In this document: positions 1-8,037 of the stretch, in pieces
How the letters are laid out: each line of letters begins with the position of its first letter
Position numbering within the stretch: position 1 is the first letter of the stretch
From: a virus
Strand: one strand, 5' to 3'
Length of the DNA stretch: 33,703 bases
Virus record (IMG/VR): IMGVR_UViG_3300037264_008085
Span: 1-33,703 of that record
Program-made: the position numbers and the translations under genes
Notes under the pieces: generated by a model
The model's input: the letters and a program-made list of their open reading frames with translations, nothing else
Told to the model about the DNA's origin: nothing
The model's database searches: none

Positions 1-57
1 GATCTGAATTGTTCCCAGTTCGACCTGTTTTTGTATTTCTTTTCCGGTGAGGATCAT
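1..57 (-). CDS. dcd: Probable dCTP deaminase, N-terminal fragment
   Basis: Only the first 19 codons lie in the window, and the gene runs off its left edge. The translation is MILTGKEIQKQVELGTIQI, which matches the typical opening of dCTP deaminases: M-I-L-[ST]-x-x-E-I, a short helix, then a G-x-[IL]-x-[IV] strand. The family deaminates dCTP to dUTP and so feeds dTMP synthesis; many large phages carry one. A GAGAG element lies about 8 bases upstream of the ATG. The gene is the most distal one visible in the leftward operon. The catalytic residues are outside the window, so the call rests on a short N-terminal match. Confidence 0.6.
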   Translation of the reverse strand, partial: MILTGKEIQKQVELGTIQI

Positions 58-286
58 CGGGTTTCTCTCGTGTGATGCGTGCGTGTAATTGTTGGACGAT
101 GCCAGCAGCTTTGGCCGCTGCTGTGTATTTTGTACTTAAGAGACTGAGTGCTACACCACCGATGTCGAATGCGGTTTCAATGTGTTCACGTGTCACCTTG
201 AAGCGCCGCTTGCGACGTGTGAGCTTTTCGAGTGCTTGAGAGAATGTGTTTATGTTGTTGAGCAACCTTGTCAGGTGTGTCGTCAT
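1..286 (-). CDS. Hypothetical protein, partial or overlapping dcd
   Basis: An open frame starts with ATG at 286, overlapping the stop of the upstream gene in an ATGA arrangement. It stays open to the window edge, about 95 codons. The first 75 residues look like a real small helical protein: a basic stretch (LTRRKRRFK) is followed by an alanine-rich helix. After base 57 it would overlap the dCTP deaminase start in another frame, which is long for this genome. The frame may end just beyond the window. The product is not recognised. The main support is the coupled start and the lack of any other gene in 58-282. Confidence 0.42.
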   Translation of the reverse strand, partial: MTTHLTRLLNNINTFSQALEKLTRRKRRFKVTREHIETAFDIGGVALSLLSTKYTAAAKAAGIVQQLHARITREKPDDPHRKRNTKTGRTGNNSD

Positions 287-471
287 CTATCGTCTTTCAA
301 AAACTGTTCGACGCGTTCACGCGTAATAAATCGTAGTTTTGAAAAATCTAGGTCACCACTTTCGAGAATGGAACCTATGGCGAAAAAGAATTCCTGACTG
401 AAGTCTTCTATTGGAACTTCACTGGTGTAGTAACAAACGTGGAGGGCTCGCACCCACTTATACCGCGCCAT
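283..471 (-). CDS. Small hypothetical protein (62 aa)
   Basis: The frame is open back to 600, but that would overlap the zinc-ribbon gene. ATG at 471, starting MARYKWVRALHVCYY, fits the spacing of the operon better. A GAGG lies only two bases from the ATG, so the start is not certain. The protein is compact with an acidic middle and a C-terminal ITRERVEQFLKDDR helix. No family is recognised. It ends at the ATGA junction with the next small leftward frame, which supports it being a member of the operon. Confidence 0.5.
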   Translation of the reverse strand: MARYKWVRALHVCYYTSEVPIEDFSQEFFFAIGSILESGDLDFSKLRFITRERVEQFLKDDR

Positions 472-503
472 TACCTCAACTTTTAATTTCTCAGTACGCC
501 GAC

Positions 504-662
504 TCACGGCTTCTTCTCGAATGGTGCTGTCCCACAAGAAGGACAGCGGGGTACGTTTGAACGATCGCTGATTTCCACGAGAGCCCCACAGACCGGACAT
601 TTGGGTTCACCAGATGCCGCCGTCTTTGGTGGCTCTTCTGTTTGGACTCCGTATTTTTCCAT
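504..662 (-). CDS. Small zinc-ribbon protein (52 aa)
   Basis: Two CxxC knuckles, CPVCG and CPSCG, are separated by about 14 residues, the spacing of a rubredoxin-type zinc ribbon. A longer frame reaches 779 but would overlap the upstream gene by 110 bases. The ATG at 662 has a good Shine-Dalgarno (TGAGGACAGC then ATG) overlapping the stop codon of the upstream gene, so I chose it. Such small ribbons usually bind nucleic acid or protein partners. Nothing more specific can be said. It sits in the leftward operon of replication, repair and lysis genes. Confidence 0.65.
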   Translation of the reverse strand: MEKYGVQTEEPPKTAASGEPKCPVCGALVEISDRSNVPRCPSCGTAPFEKKP

Positions 663-669
663 GCTGTCC

Positions 670-915
670 TCAGACACTACGACCTCCAAATAAACGACTG
701 TGACCTTTGGGAGTTGTTCCGTAGAAGTGATACCGGTAAACGCCTCCGCCTTCACTGAAACAACGAATGTCGTTTCCACTCTGGCGGAGGTCGCTCACAC
801 GGCCTGTGTACTTCAAAGCGATGCCACTCAGCTCTACGTTGGTTGCACCTTGATTCCCGCGAAGTTGAAGTAACGACAGGATTTTTTTACATTGTGCAGC
901 CAGGCGAGCAGACAT
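670..915 (-). CDS. Small winged-helix-like DNA-binding protein (81 aa)
   Basis: The N-terminal half (SARLAAQCKKILSLLQLRGN, then a second helix ATNVELSGIALKYTGRVSDLRQSG) has the pattern of small phage winged-helix proteins in which the helix ending in R-[VI]-S-D-L-R is the recognition helix. It continues with a strand-like segment (DIRCFSEGGGVYRYHFYG) that would form the wing. It starts two bases after the upstream stop codon, so translation is probably coupled. It may regulate the operon or help in replication. The target is unknown. Confidence 0.62.
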   Translation of the reverse strand: MSARLAAQCKKILSLLQLRGNQGATNVELSGIALKYTGRVSDLRQSGNDIRCFSEGGGVYRYHFYGTTPKGHSRLFGGRSV

Positions 916-917
916 GA

Positions 918-1307
918 CTACGTTGATGCAGCGCTTTCGCCTTTGCCCTTTCCCTTGGTCTCTGCGGCCTTCTCGGGTGTCTTGGTCGCGGCGGTCGTCT
1001 TGTCCTTCTTGGCACGTGGTTTCCGCGGTTGTGAGACCCGGAATGCGTTCTCCAGTTGATTCTGCACCGGCTTGACACAGTGAGCATCACAGATGTTGCT
1101 CGTGGTCTGGACCTTCCCTTTGAACAGAACGACCAAATCCGGAGCACCCTCGCCTAAACCTGAGAAGAACTTTTCGATGTCCAGCCGCGTTTGCTGCTTC
1201 ATCTTTTCTTTGGCTTGGAGGTCCGCGATTTTGTCGCTGTCGATTTCGATTTCTTCTTGGCGTTTGCAACGGTCACAGCTGTGACCAATTTTTACGTTCA
1301 TACCCAT
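918..1307 (-). CDS. Hypothetical protein with Cys pairs and Lys/Ala-rich tail (129 aa)
   Basis: I chose the ATG at 1307 because GAGGAG lies six bases upstream; the frame itself is open to 1349. The N-terminal domain has CDRC near residues 11-14 and a second pair in CDAHC near residue 75, together a possible single zinc site around a helical insert. The last 40 residues are a low-complexity Lys/Ala/Thr/Glu tail (KKDKTTAATKTPEKAAETK), likely disordered and basic. This could be a small nucleic-acid-binding protein. No family is recognised. It directly follows the endolysin gene. Confidence 0.6.
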   Translation of the reverse strand: MGMNVKIGHSCDRCKRQEEIEIDSDKIADLQAKEKMKQQTRLDIEKFFSGLGEGAPDLVVLFKGKVQTTSNICDAHCVKPVQNQLENAFRVSQPRKPRAKKDKTTAATKTPEKAAETKGKGKGESAAST

Positions 1308-1317
1308 GTGCGTCTCC

Positions 1318-2571
1318 TCACGTGTGTGTTTTGTTAAATGCGCGCTCATCCAATTTGAGCGCTTTTTCCAGTCGGTCCATTGTCTCTACGGTAGGGATTC
1401 CGTTAATCGGCAGTCGGTCAGTTTGAAAATTGCGATTCCAGTCTTGCTGAAACACGGTGACAGCGGCCTGGGTTTCATGACCCAAGTCACCATCGGCTCC
1501 AAACTTCGGAAGCACGGCAGACCCGTACAACGTCATCAGGGCCGTCTGTACTTCAACCACGGAATCGATATTTTCATCGTCCTGAGCACACTGCCCACCG
1601 GCGAAATGATAATTGTCGTAGGTGCCGTTGTTGATGGCTTGAAGCTCAACTTGGTCAACCACATCATCCGCACCTTGTACGTTCACAAGGCCTTGAACAA
1701 AGCTATATTCCTTGATGGGGAAGGTTTCAAACGCAGCGTTGTTGATGAGTTCACGAGGCCACAGAGGTCCCATGTCGAACTTGTCCTTGCGCCAATCAGC
1801 GTGGTCACTCATACGCTTCCGGTCCATACGACCGGTAGCAGCGATGCACAAGCGCTTGAGTTTGATGTCCGTGATGACTTGATGCCACGTGTACGGCATC
1901 ATGTTCTTCACACCACGGTATGGAACATCGAGTGAGACCGGGGTATACGCCTTCACGATGTTGGCGTTGATGGGTCCGGCCCAGTAACACCACTGATTGT
2001 TTTTTAGATGGCATTCCAACGCGTTGACCATTTCAACGTGGATACCATCCTTGTTGCGAAGCGGTTCACCCCAGCAACAGTTGGCAATGTTTACGACGTA
2101 AAATGGTACGCCGTCAAAGCCAACCACGAAGTGTGTTGCGGCCCCAGAAAGACCACGCCATGCAACGACGAATTTTCCATTCGCTTCCGTTACATGCGCA
2201 GAACTACCTCGCTTTGCTGCGAACACGTCGGCTTCGTTCTTGTTAGCAAAGGAACGAGATTGACCCCGTGGTGCAGAAGAAAACCAGCTAAGTGCACCAT
2301 TGCGACTGATGCCCGCAGTAGCGTGGTCTACCCACCACAACTGCTGAACTGGCGCAAGACGCCCGCGATGGTCACCTTGCGTAGTTGGGAAATAATCTTT
2401 GAGGTCTGGCATCTCGCTGGCGATGTCGAGATGGGAACGTTGCCACATCAGATCAAGCGTTCGAATCGCCTGGTTTTTGTCGATGGGACCATCCTCAGCT
2501 TTTTGCCAAAGAATGTCGTATTCTCCACGAATGGCCGCTGCATTGTTTTGAATGTCATCCCAAAAACTCAT
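1318..2571 (-). CDS. Endolysin: N-acetylmuramoyl-L-alanine amidase with C-terminal peptidoglycan-binding domain
   Basis: The protein (417 aa) has an N-terminal helical extension, then an amidase_2 (T7 lysozyme-like) domain at about residues 72-275. Motifs are VDHATAG (zinc ligand H83), GIHVEMVN, and DHADWRKDKFDMGP, giving H257, K264 and D266 in the family's H-x(n)-K-x-D order. A peptidoglycan_binding_1 repeat follows at about residues 335-400 (DSVVEVQTAL, FGADGDLGHETQAAV, VFQQ). The enzyme should cut the amide between MurNAc and L-Ala during lysis. The ATG at 2571 has AGGAG about eight bases upstream and lies just after the nuclease stop; the longer frame from 2625 would overlap that gene. 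No signal peptide is visible, so a holin is expected. Confidence 0.85.
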   Translation of the reverse strand: MSFWDDIQNNAAAIRGEYDILWQKAEDGPIDKNQAIRTLDLMWQRSHLDIASEMPDLKDYFPTTQGDHRGRLAPVQQLWWVDHATAGISRNGALSWFSSAPRGQSRSFANKNEADVFAAKRGSSAHVTEANGKFVVAWRGLSGAATHFVVGFDGVPFYVVNIANCCWGEPLRNKDGIHVEMVNALECHLKNNQWCYWAGPINANIVKAYTPVSLDVPYRGVKNMMPYTWHQVITDIKLKRLCIAATGRMDRKRMSDHADWRKDKFDMGPLWPRELINNAAFETFPIKEYSFVQGLVNVQGADDVVDQVELQAINNGTYDNYHFAGGQCAQDDENIDSVVEVQTALMTLYGSAVLPKFGADGDLGHETQAAVTVFQQDWNRNFQTDRLPINGIPTVETMDRLEKALKLDERAFNKTHT

Positions 2572-2582
2572 AATGTTTTCTC

Positions 2583-3500
2583 CTATCGGATTTTTCCGCG
2601 ACACATGTGCCAGTAGCCACACCACTTTTCACTGCAGCACCAGTTCGTCGGGTCCGTCGGGGGAAAGACCCCGGCACTGATTGCTTCAGCGACACCACGA
2701 ATGATTTGCTTAAGCCAAGCGTGGTCTTTCGAACTTCGAAAGGTGTCCAATCGTTTCAGCTTCGGTGTCTTCTGCTTGAGCAGTTGATCGAAGCGACCAG
2801 CTAAAATGCCGGTAGCGTAGGAGTAAAAAGTCAACTGGATAGACCCGTTGGCTTCGGCATCCGTCATGCTCTTGGATTTGAACTTGAAGTCCACGATAGC
2901 CGTACGCAGACCCGCAGGAATAGCACCACCGGCTTCATGTATCAACGCAGCTTCATCTGGTGAAAAGGACAGACTGGCATCTGAATCGATGAGGTCGATG
3001 TACCCCAACATCGGAACACCCTCAATCGTTATTTTCACTTCTTCTTCGATACCGCGAATGGTCTGACCATCTTTTGTGACCACACGTGGTTTCACCGTCG
3101 GTGCGACTGAGTGGTTGTACATACGAACCAACGCCAAACCTTGGTCTTTCATTCCATCACGAGGATCGTCGGCATCCCACGTAACTTCTTCCTGACACGC
3201 CTTGTCCCAGCTAGACGAGAAAGTATCCATGACTTCTTCATCCGAGGCCGGCGTACCATGGTCAACGATGTGATGGTGTGTTTTTTCCAGCGCAGAATGT
3301 CCGCTGGTGCCTTGAATGAGATTGCCCGACGGTGGGTTCTTCTCATCCTTGATGTACCGAAACTCGTATTGCTTCGGACAACGCAAGTACATGTTGATTT
3401 GTGACACGCTCAAATAGTTGCGCGGTAAGGTCAGCACCCTTTCAGGCACATCAAAGACTTCATCGGCGACGTTTGAGTCGCCAATATCTTTACCTTTCAT
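2583..3500 (-). CDS. RecB/Cas4-family PD-(D/E)XK nuclease with probable 4Fe-4S cluster
   Basis: The 305-residue protein has the full RecB/Cas4 motif set: YLSVSQINMYLRCPKQYEF (C41, first cluster Cys), GTSGHSALEK (H68, E72), GYIDLI (D169), IVDFKFK (D204, K206) and QLTFYSY (Q222). Near the C-terminus lie C288, C289, C294 and C300. A lone N-terminal Cys with a C-terminal Cys trio is the AddB/Cas4 iron-sulfur signature. The family acts as exonuclease on DNA ends, in recombination or DNA processing. The start at 3500 has GGAAGG overlapping the upstream stop. The gene is next but one to a SNF2-type helicase, so the two may act together on phage DNA. Confidence 0.85.
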   Translation of the reverse strand: MKGKDIGDSNVADEVFDVPERVLTLPRNYLSVSQINMYLRCPKQYEFRYIKDEKNPPSGNLIQGTSGHSALEKTHHHIVDHGTPASDEEVMDTFSSSWDKACQEEVTWDADDPRDGMKDQGLALVRMYNHSVAPTVKPRVVTKDGQTIRGIEEEVKITIEGVPMLGYIDLIDSDASLSFSPDEAALIHEAGGAIPAGLRTAIVDFKFKSKSMTDAEANGSIQLTFYSYATGILAGRFDQLLKQKTPKLKRLDTFRSSKDHAWLKQIIRGVAEAISAGVFPPTDPTNWCCSEKWCGYWHMCRGKIR

Positions 3501-3506
3501 GGGGTA

Positions 3507-3953
3507 TTACCTTCCACCGACGGGTGGATCGGAGGATTCTCCGTCCATCGGCATTGAGGGTTGTACGGCTGCCAGTTTGGCGTGGGCTCTCGCGGCGGGA
3601 TGTACCCCTCCGCTTTTTTGTGGCCCTCTTGCCGCTATGTCTGCAGAAGCAGACCGCAATTGGTCAAGAGACATCGTTGATTCCGTTTCATCGTCATTGT
3701 TCGTTTCGCTTTCAAGGGGGTCGTTTGATTCGTCGTTCGTTGTTTCAGGGGGATTTTGCTGGTCTACACCGCTTTCTGGAACAGCGCAAGACTCTTTCGC
3801 AGGGATGGGTGTCGGGTCACATTCGATGACGTAGGTCTTTCTTTCTGCGTCAAAAACGTAATCTGTGTTACGGGGCTTGAGTCCGTTTTCGGCAAGCATA
3901 TTGTTGATGTATTCACGGAGGTCAGCCTCTTCGATCGTGATGGTCATTTTCAT
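3507..3953 (-). CDS. Hypothetical acidic protein (148 aa)
   Basis: The ATG overlaps the helicase stop as ATGA, so translation is coupled. The first 50 residues (MKMTITIEEADLREYINNML ... YVFDAERKTYVIECDP) look like a small alpha/beta domain. The middle, about residues 58-92, is acidic and disordered with many Asn, Asp, Glu and Ser. A possible helix follows (MSLDQLRSASADIAARG) and then a Pro/Ala-rich end. No family is recognised. Its place between helicase and nuclease suggests an accessory role in DNA metabolism, which is inference only. Confidence 0.7.
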   Translation of the reverse strand: MKMTITIEEADLREYINNMLAENGLKPRNTDYVFDAERKTYVIECDPTPIPAKESCAVPESGVDQQNPPETTNDESNDPLESETNNDDETESTMSLDQLRSASADIAARGPQKSGGVHPAARAHAKLAAVQPSMPMDGESSDPPVGGR

Positions 3954-5851
3954 AGTTCGTGTACCTTGGTAATGGTTCGCGCCACGGTGTGTTCCTCAAG
4001 TTCTTGTTTTGCTACGAGGCTATTGGCTATCTGATCTTTGGCAGTCAAGGATTTCGCCACGTACCTCTCGACACCGTCGGTAAGCAGCCGATAAACCGTG
4101 GTGGTCTGCGTTTGTCCGATTCGATAATTACGGTCGATGGATTGCTTGTAGTGTTCAAGGTTCCATGACAACGAGTAGTAGACCATGTACTTAGCCACGT
4201 TCAACGTGATGGCCACTGCTGTTGCAATTTGGCCGACGTACACGCGACACGTAGGGTCTTCGTTGAATTTCTTTTCGAATTCCTGGATGTGGTCCATCGA
4301 TCGACCGTCGACACGTACGTACGTGTGACCCTGCGGCAACGCTTTTTGTACGAGGTCTTCGATGATGTTCAACTCTTCGATGAACTGACCCCAGATGATC
4401 ACCTTGTGACCCTCATCGCGTAGAAGTTCTTCAAGTAGCTCTAAACAAGGCTCTTCTTTTGAATTCACGCCAAGCCGTTCAGCAAACGTTTCTGGCGGAG
4501 GACCCATCCGCGCCTGTTCAGCTTTACGTTCAGTCTCATCGGGGTGGTGCCACGCTGCGCACCGTTTTGTCCATGGACGTATCGGTGGCTCGGCCATCAC
4601 ACAGTTGTGAACGTGGGCACACTGGTCACACGGGTTATTCGTGTGTTCCTTTTTCAAAATGAACCCGCTGCTTACCTGCAGCAGTTTGCTGATGAGCACC
4701 GCGGGATGTGGAATATCGATGACGCCTTTAGGAAGTACGAGCTGATCGTTGACCAGCTGAGCAACCAACGATTCGATGTCGCCGTACTGCTGTACCTGGG
4801 TAACCAGCGTGTTGTAGAGCTGTCGAGCCTTTCCCTGCAGTTTGATAGGGATATCTATGATCGTTCGTTCCGGCAAATCGACGCAGTCTTCTTTGCGCCG
4901 GCGAATCGACAGACTATTTGCACGCCGGTTGATGATGTCCATGTTCTTGTACCCGGTCACGATTCGCATGTCGTGTACCGACCGGATATAAAACTTGCGC
5001 GCGAAGTCCGTCTTGGTCCACGGCATCACGTATTCCGCCAGAAATCGGAACTGCGGAGGCAGGTCCTTTGGGTCACCAAGCGACGGTGTACCTGACATGA
5101 TGACGCGACGAAATGCTTTCTTACCCACCTCTGTTGCCACCTGTGTCCGCATCGACTCGTAGCCTTTGAGCTTGTGACTTTCGTCGGCAACGATAGCGGT
5201 GTACGGTACGTGCTCGATGATTTGCGCGTAGTAACGTTTCATCGTGTCGTACGTCATCACAACACCGTCGAAGTTTTTAGCTTCGAGAATTTGCGCTTGC
5301 TTCTTCTGAGGGGTCTCACCGTCGATGACCTGGTACTGCTGGTTAATCCCGTGAATTTTCAACTCGTTGGGCCACACGTGCATCGCGATGCGCGGACATA
5401 CGATGATGGGCCATGCCCCTACCGCACGTTGCCAGTCGATGACAATCTTGGTTTTGCCAAGTCCGCAATCGAAGAACAGCGCAGCTCTCAGATTCCAAAT
5501 AAGGTGAACCAACCCATCAAGCTGATGTTGAAAAGGCTTCGTCTTGAATTCAAAACCAGGCGGCAACACGTTGTTTTTGACGTTTTCTCCGTATACGTCC
5601 ATCGCTTCAAAGTGTTTCTGTGCCGCATCAGACAACACCACGGTAGCCCCGTTGCCTTTGGCCTTGGCTTGAAGATCAGCAAGGACCCGTGTGTGTAGTG
5701 GATAGTACGCAGGAAAGTAGTAGTGTCCGTCCTTGAGAAGTGTGGCCCCGAAGACGTCGGAGTACTTGAACCCAAAAACCCCAAGAGCTGAAACTTTGAA
5801 AACCGGCGTTCTGTTCAATTGCAGAACTTGTAAATGTATCTCTTTGCTCAC
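3950..5851 (-). CDS. SNF2-family DEAD/H-box helicase/ATPase with Cys-rich insertion
   Basis: The 633-residue protein carries the two RecA-like lobes of SF2/SNF2 ATPases: a Q-like PFQHQLDGL (106-114), Walker A DCGLGKTK (128-135), DESH (223-226), SGTP (253-256), CVDLPERT (about 323-330), and in lobe 2 KVIIWGQF, VRVDG and QSIDRNYRIGQ (570-580, motif VI). Between the lobes C408, C411, C417 and C431 form a Cys cluster that could bind zinc or Fe-S. The family translocates on duplex DNA and remodels protein-DNA complexes; phage members occur in replication and recombination clusters. The start is GTG with only a weak GAG element upstream. Confidence 0.88.
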   Translation of the reverse strand: MSKEIHLQVLQLNRTPVFKVSALGVFGFKYSDVFGATLLKDGHYYFPAYYPLHTRVLADLQAKAKGNGATVVLSDAAQKHFEAMDVYGENVKNNVLPPGFEFKTKPFQHQLDGLVHLIWNLRAALFFDCGLGKTKIVIDWQRAVGAWPIIVCPRIAMHVWPNELKIHGINQQYQVIDGETPQKKQAQILEAKNFDGVVMTYDTMKRYYAQIIEHVPYTAIVADESHKLKGYESMRTQVATEVGKKAFRRVIMSGTPSLGDPKDLPPQFRFLAEYVMPWTKTDFARKFYIRSVHDMRIVTGYKNMDIINRRANSLSIRRRKEDCVDLPERTIIDIPIKLQGKARQLYNTLVTQVQQYGDIESLVAQLVNDQLVLPKGVIDIPHPAVLISKLLQVSSGFILKKEHTNNPCDQCAHVHNCVMAEPPIRPWTKRCAAWHHPDETERKAEQARMGPPPETFAERLGVNSKEEPCLELLEELLRDEGHKVIIWGQFIEELNIIEDLVQKALPQGHTYVRVDGRSMDHIQEFEKKFNEDPTCRVYVGQIATAVAITLNVAKYMVYYSLSWNLEHYKQSIDRNYRIGQTQTTTVYRLLTDGVERYVAKSLTAKDQIANSLVAKQELEEHTVARTITKVHEL

Positions 5852-5871
5852 GTTTATCTCGCCAACCTTAC

Positions 5872-6285
5872 CTAGAGTTTGGTAGACTCGTCAAGACCAC
5901 ATCGGGAACACTTCAAACCTGCAATTTTTTCCATCCTGAACGAAGGCGACATCTCCATCTCCAGGGATTTAGACGCGGTGGCTTCACCACAACGAGGACA
6001 AATCATTTTGAGTTCCGATCCTTCTTTAGTCTCAAACAGGAAGACCTCCTCCGGCTTACCGGACTTCACGTACGCCGCGAGACGATTCCGCCCGATGAGG
6101 CATTTACTTGGTAAACTGTGCCAATCTCCTGTGATCAGCGTACATGCGGTATGCCCGAGTCCGGGACCAGCGGCGCACTTCAACGAATACTGACAGGTGC
6201 CACAGCGTTGGTGCCACCTGATTTCATCACAACGGTCTTTGATGGGACAAAGTCCGCAAAGCAGTCGGTTGTATAGTTCGGGCAT
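5872..6285 (-). CDS. Cysteine-rich zinc-binding protein (137 aa)
   Basis: Twelve cysteines lie in two groups. The N-terminal half has eight (CGLC, RC, CGTC, KC, AC, KC) within about 60 residues, suggesting two metal sites or an Fe-S cluster. The C-terminal third is a zinc ribbon, CPRC and CSRC, 30 residues apart. AAGGA lies about eight bases before the ATG. It is the first gene of the leftward operon and its start codon is only 27 bp from that of the divergent portal gene. No family is recognised; it might be a DNA-binding regulator or a partner of the SNF2 ATPase. Confidence 0.75.
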   Translation of the reverse strand: MPELYNRLLCGLCPIKDRCDEIRWHQRCGTCQYSLKCAAGPGLGHTACTLITGDWHSLPSKCLIGRNRLAAYVKSGKPEEVFLFETKEGSELKMICPRCGEATASKSLEMEMSPSFRMEKIAGLKCSRCGLDESTKL

Positions 6286-6312
6286 CTCTTCTATCCTTTA
6301 CCTAGGAACAAA
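6286..6312. promoter_or_regulatory. Divergent intergenic region between leftward operon and portal gene
   Basis: Only 27 bp separate two divergent ATG codons. Both ribosome binding sites fit inside: AGGAA for the portal and AAGGA on the other strand, meeting at a central CCTAGG palindrome. The rightward strand also reads TTCTATCCTTTACC, which resembles the CCTATACTT motif found before other genes here. There is no room for complete back-to-back promoters, so at least one must extend into a coding region. Confidence 0.4.
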
Positions 6313-8034
6313 ATGGCGAATGGCGACTTGACCGGCTCGGAAGTGGAATCGTTGTTCCGCAACAGCAGTTCCCATCCGAACCCTATGTTCGATTTTTTGA
6401 CGGGGTTCGTACCTCGTCGCCTACGCGACATGTTCGTGTGGATGGAGTATCTGTACTACAACTCCGCGCAGATATTTGCGGCGTTGAAAAAGTTTTCTGA
6501 GTATCCCATCACGGACATCAGCTACAAGACCCAAAGCGACGCGGCGGAGAACCGCATCAAGGACCTACATGAGAAGCAACTACGTGTTCGTGGTTTGCTG
6601 ATTCAATGTGGTCTCGATCGCTGGATTTACGGCAATTCATTCGTATCGGTGTATCAACCGATGGTTCGTTTCTTGAAGTGCCCGCTCTGCACAAAGATGA
6701 CGAACATCGAGCATGTCAACTACCGATTCAAATTCAAGAAGCTCATCTTCGAGTACACCTGCCGCGCATGCAAAAAAGTTGTTGAAGGAAAAGTCATCGA
6801 CCGTCGTGTGACCAACCCTTCACGTATCCACGTCATCCGCTGGGACCCAAAGCAGATGGACATCGACTACAACCCGTTGACGGGTCGGTCGGTCTACTAC
6901 TACTCAGTCCCCAAAGACATCAAAGACAAGGTTGCCAAAGGCAACAAGCACATCATCAACACGATGCCGATGTCGTTCATGCGCGCCGTACGTGACGGCA
7001 AAATGTACCGTTTTGCCGACGGCAAAATCTTCCACATGAAGGTGGCACCGCCAGCCGGTATTGACCAACAGTGGGGTTTTCCACCACTGACCGCGGCCAT
7101 CAAATTGTTCTTCTACGCTGCGGTTCTGCGCAAGGCTAATGAAGCCATCGCCCTCGACCACATCGTACCATTCCGAATTCTGCATCCCGCACAGAACGTA
7201 GGAAGCGGCGATCCCATCACCCAAATCTCGTTGTCGAATTTGTTCGAGAACGTCAAAAGCGGTCTGCGTCGTTGGCGACGTGACCCCCTAACCATCATGA
7301 CTGCGCCGGTGCCGGTCGGTATGACACAGATTGGTGGCGATGGTCGTGCGCTTCTAACCCTTGGTGAAGTGAAGGAAGCGGAAGATGGCATCATCGCGGC
7401 GATGGGTATCCCGCGTGAGTTCATCTACGGCGGTTTGTCCTTCACAGGTTCGGCTATCACGTTGCGTATGTTGGAAAATCAGCTGCTCACGTATACTGGT
7501 GAACTCAACGAGTTGCTGCAGTGGATCACGGACGAGTCCTGCGACATCCTAGGCTGGCGCAAGGTTCAGGTTGAACTCACCGAGTTCAAGCTCATCGACG
7601 ACATTCAACAAAAACAGGTCGTCATGCAGTTGAACCAACAAGGGCAGATGGTGTCCAACACGACCATCGCCGAAATGAACGACTTCGATTTGAAAGATGA
7701 ACGTTCCCGTCGAATGCAGGAGCAACTTGACGAAGTTCGTTTCCAGCATGAACTTCAAACCAAGATGCGTAAGCTCCAAGAGAGCTTGGCCCAGAAGGTT
7801 CACGCACAGTCGCAGATGACCGGCGGCGGTATGGAATACGACCAACAAGCGGTCATCGCAAAAGCAGACGAGTTCGTGCAGTCACTCATGTCGATGGAAC
7901 AAGGCCAACGCAAGAGCATGCTTCATCAGATGCAGGTCGAAGATTTCGTTCTGTATTCCGTCGTGATTCAACGACTCGAAGAGACGCGAAAACAAATGAC
8001 GGAACAACAAAGCAGCGCAGCAGCCGGGGGATAA
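6313..8034 (+). CDS. Portal protein, with an inserted zinc knuckle
   Basis: At 573 residues it has the usual length of phage portal proteins. Portal-like features are RWIYGNSFVSVY, SRIHVIRWDPKQMDIDYNP, the core helix region FPPLTAAIKLFFYAAVLRKANEAIALDHIVPF, and IPREFIYGG followed by SFTGSAITLRMLENQLLTY, then a long Gln/Glu-rich C-terminal coiled coil from about residue 455. The portal forms the dodecameric ring through which DNA enters and leaves the capsid. Unusually, C123, C126, C150 and C153 (CPLC and CRAC) form a zinc ribbon inserted in the N-terminal part. AGGAA precedes the start. No terminase is visible in the window. Confidence 0.8.
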   Translation: MANGDLTGSEVESLFRNSSSHPNPMFDFLTGFVPRRLRDMFVWMEYLYYNSAQIFAALKKFSEYPITDISYKTQSDAAENRIKDLHEKQLRVRGLLIQCGLDRWIYGNSFVSVYQPMVRFLKCPLCTKMTNIEHVNYRFKFKKLIFEYTCRACKKVVEGKVIDRRVTNPSRIHVIRWDPKQMDIDYNPLTGRSVYYYSVPKDIKDKVAKGNKHIINTMPMSFMRAVRDGKMYRFADGKIFHMKVAPPAGIDQQWGFPPLTAAIKLFFYAAVLRKANEAIALDHIVPFRILHPAQNVGSGDPITQISLSNLFENVKSGLRRWRRDPLTIMTAPVPVGMTQIGGDGRALLTLGEVKEAEDGIIAAMGIPREFIYGGLSFTGSAITLRMLENQLLTYTGELNELLQWITDESCDILGWRKVQVELTEFKLIDDIQQKQVVMQLNQQGQMVSNTTIAEMNDFDLKDERSRRMQEQLDEVRFQHELQTKMRKLQESLAQKVHAQSQMTGGGMEYDQQAVIAKADEFVQSLMSMEQGQRKSMLHQMQVEDFVLYSVVIQRLEETRKQMTEQQSSAAAGG

Positions 8035-8037
8035 CCG

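Noticed and set aside
1306-1935. 209-codon frame on the plus strand
   Set aside because: Antisense to the endolysin, whose amidase and peptidoglycan-binding motifs are clear.
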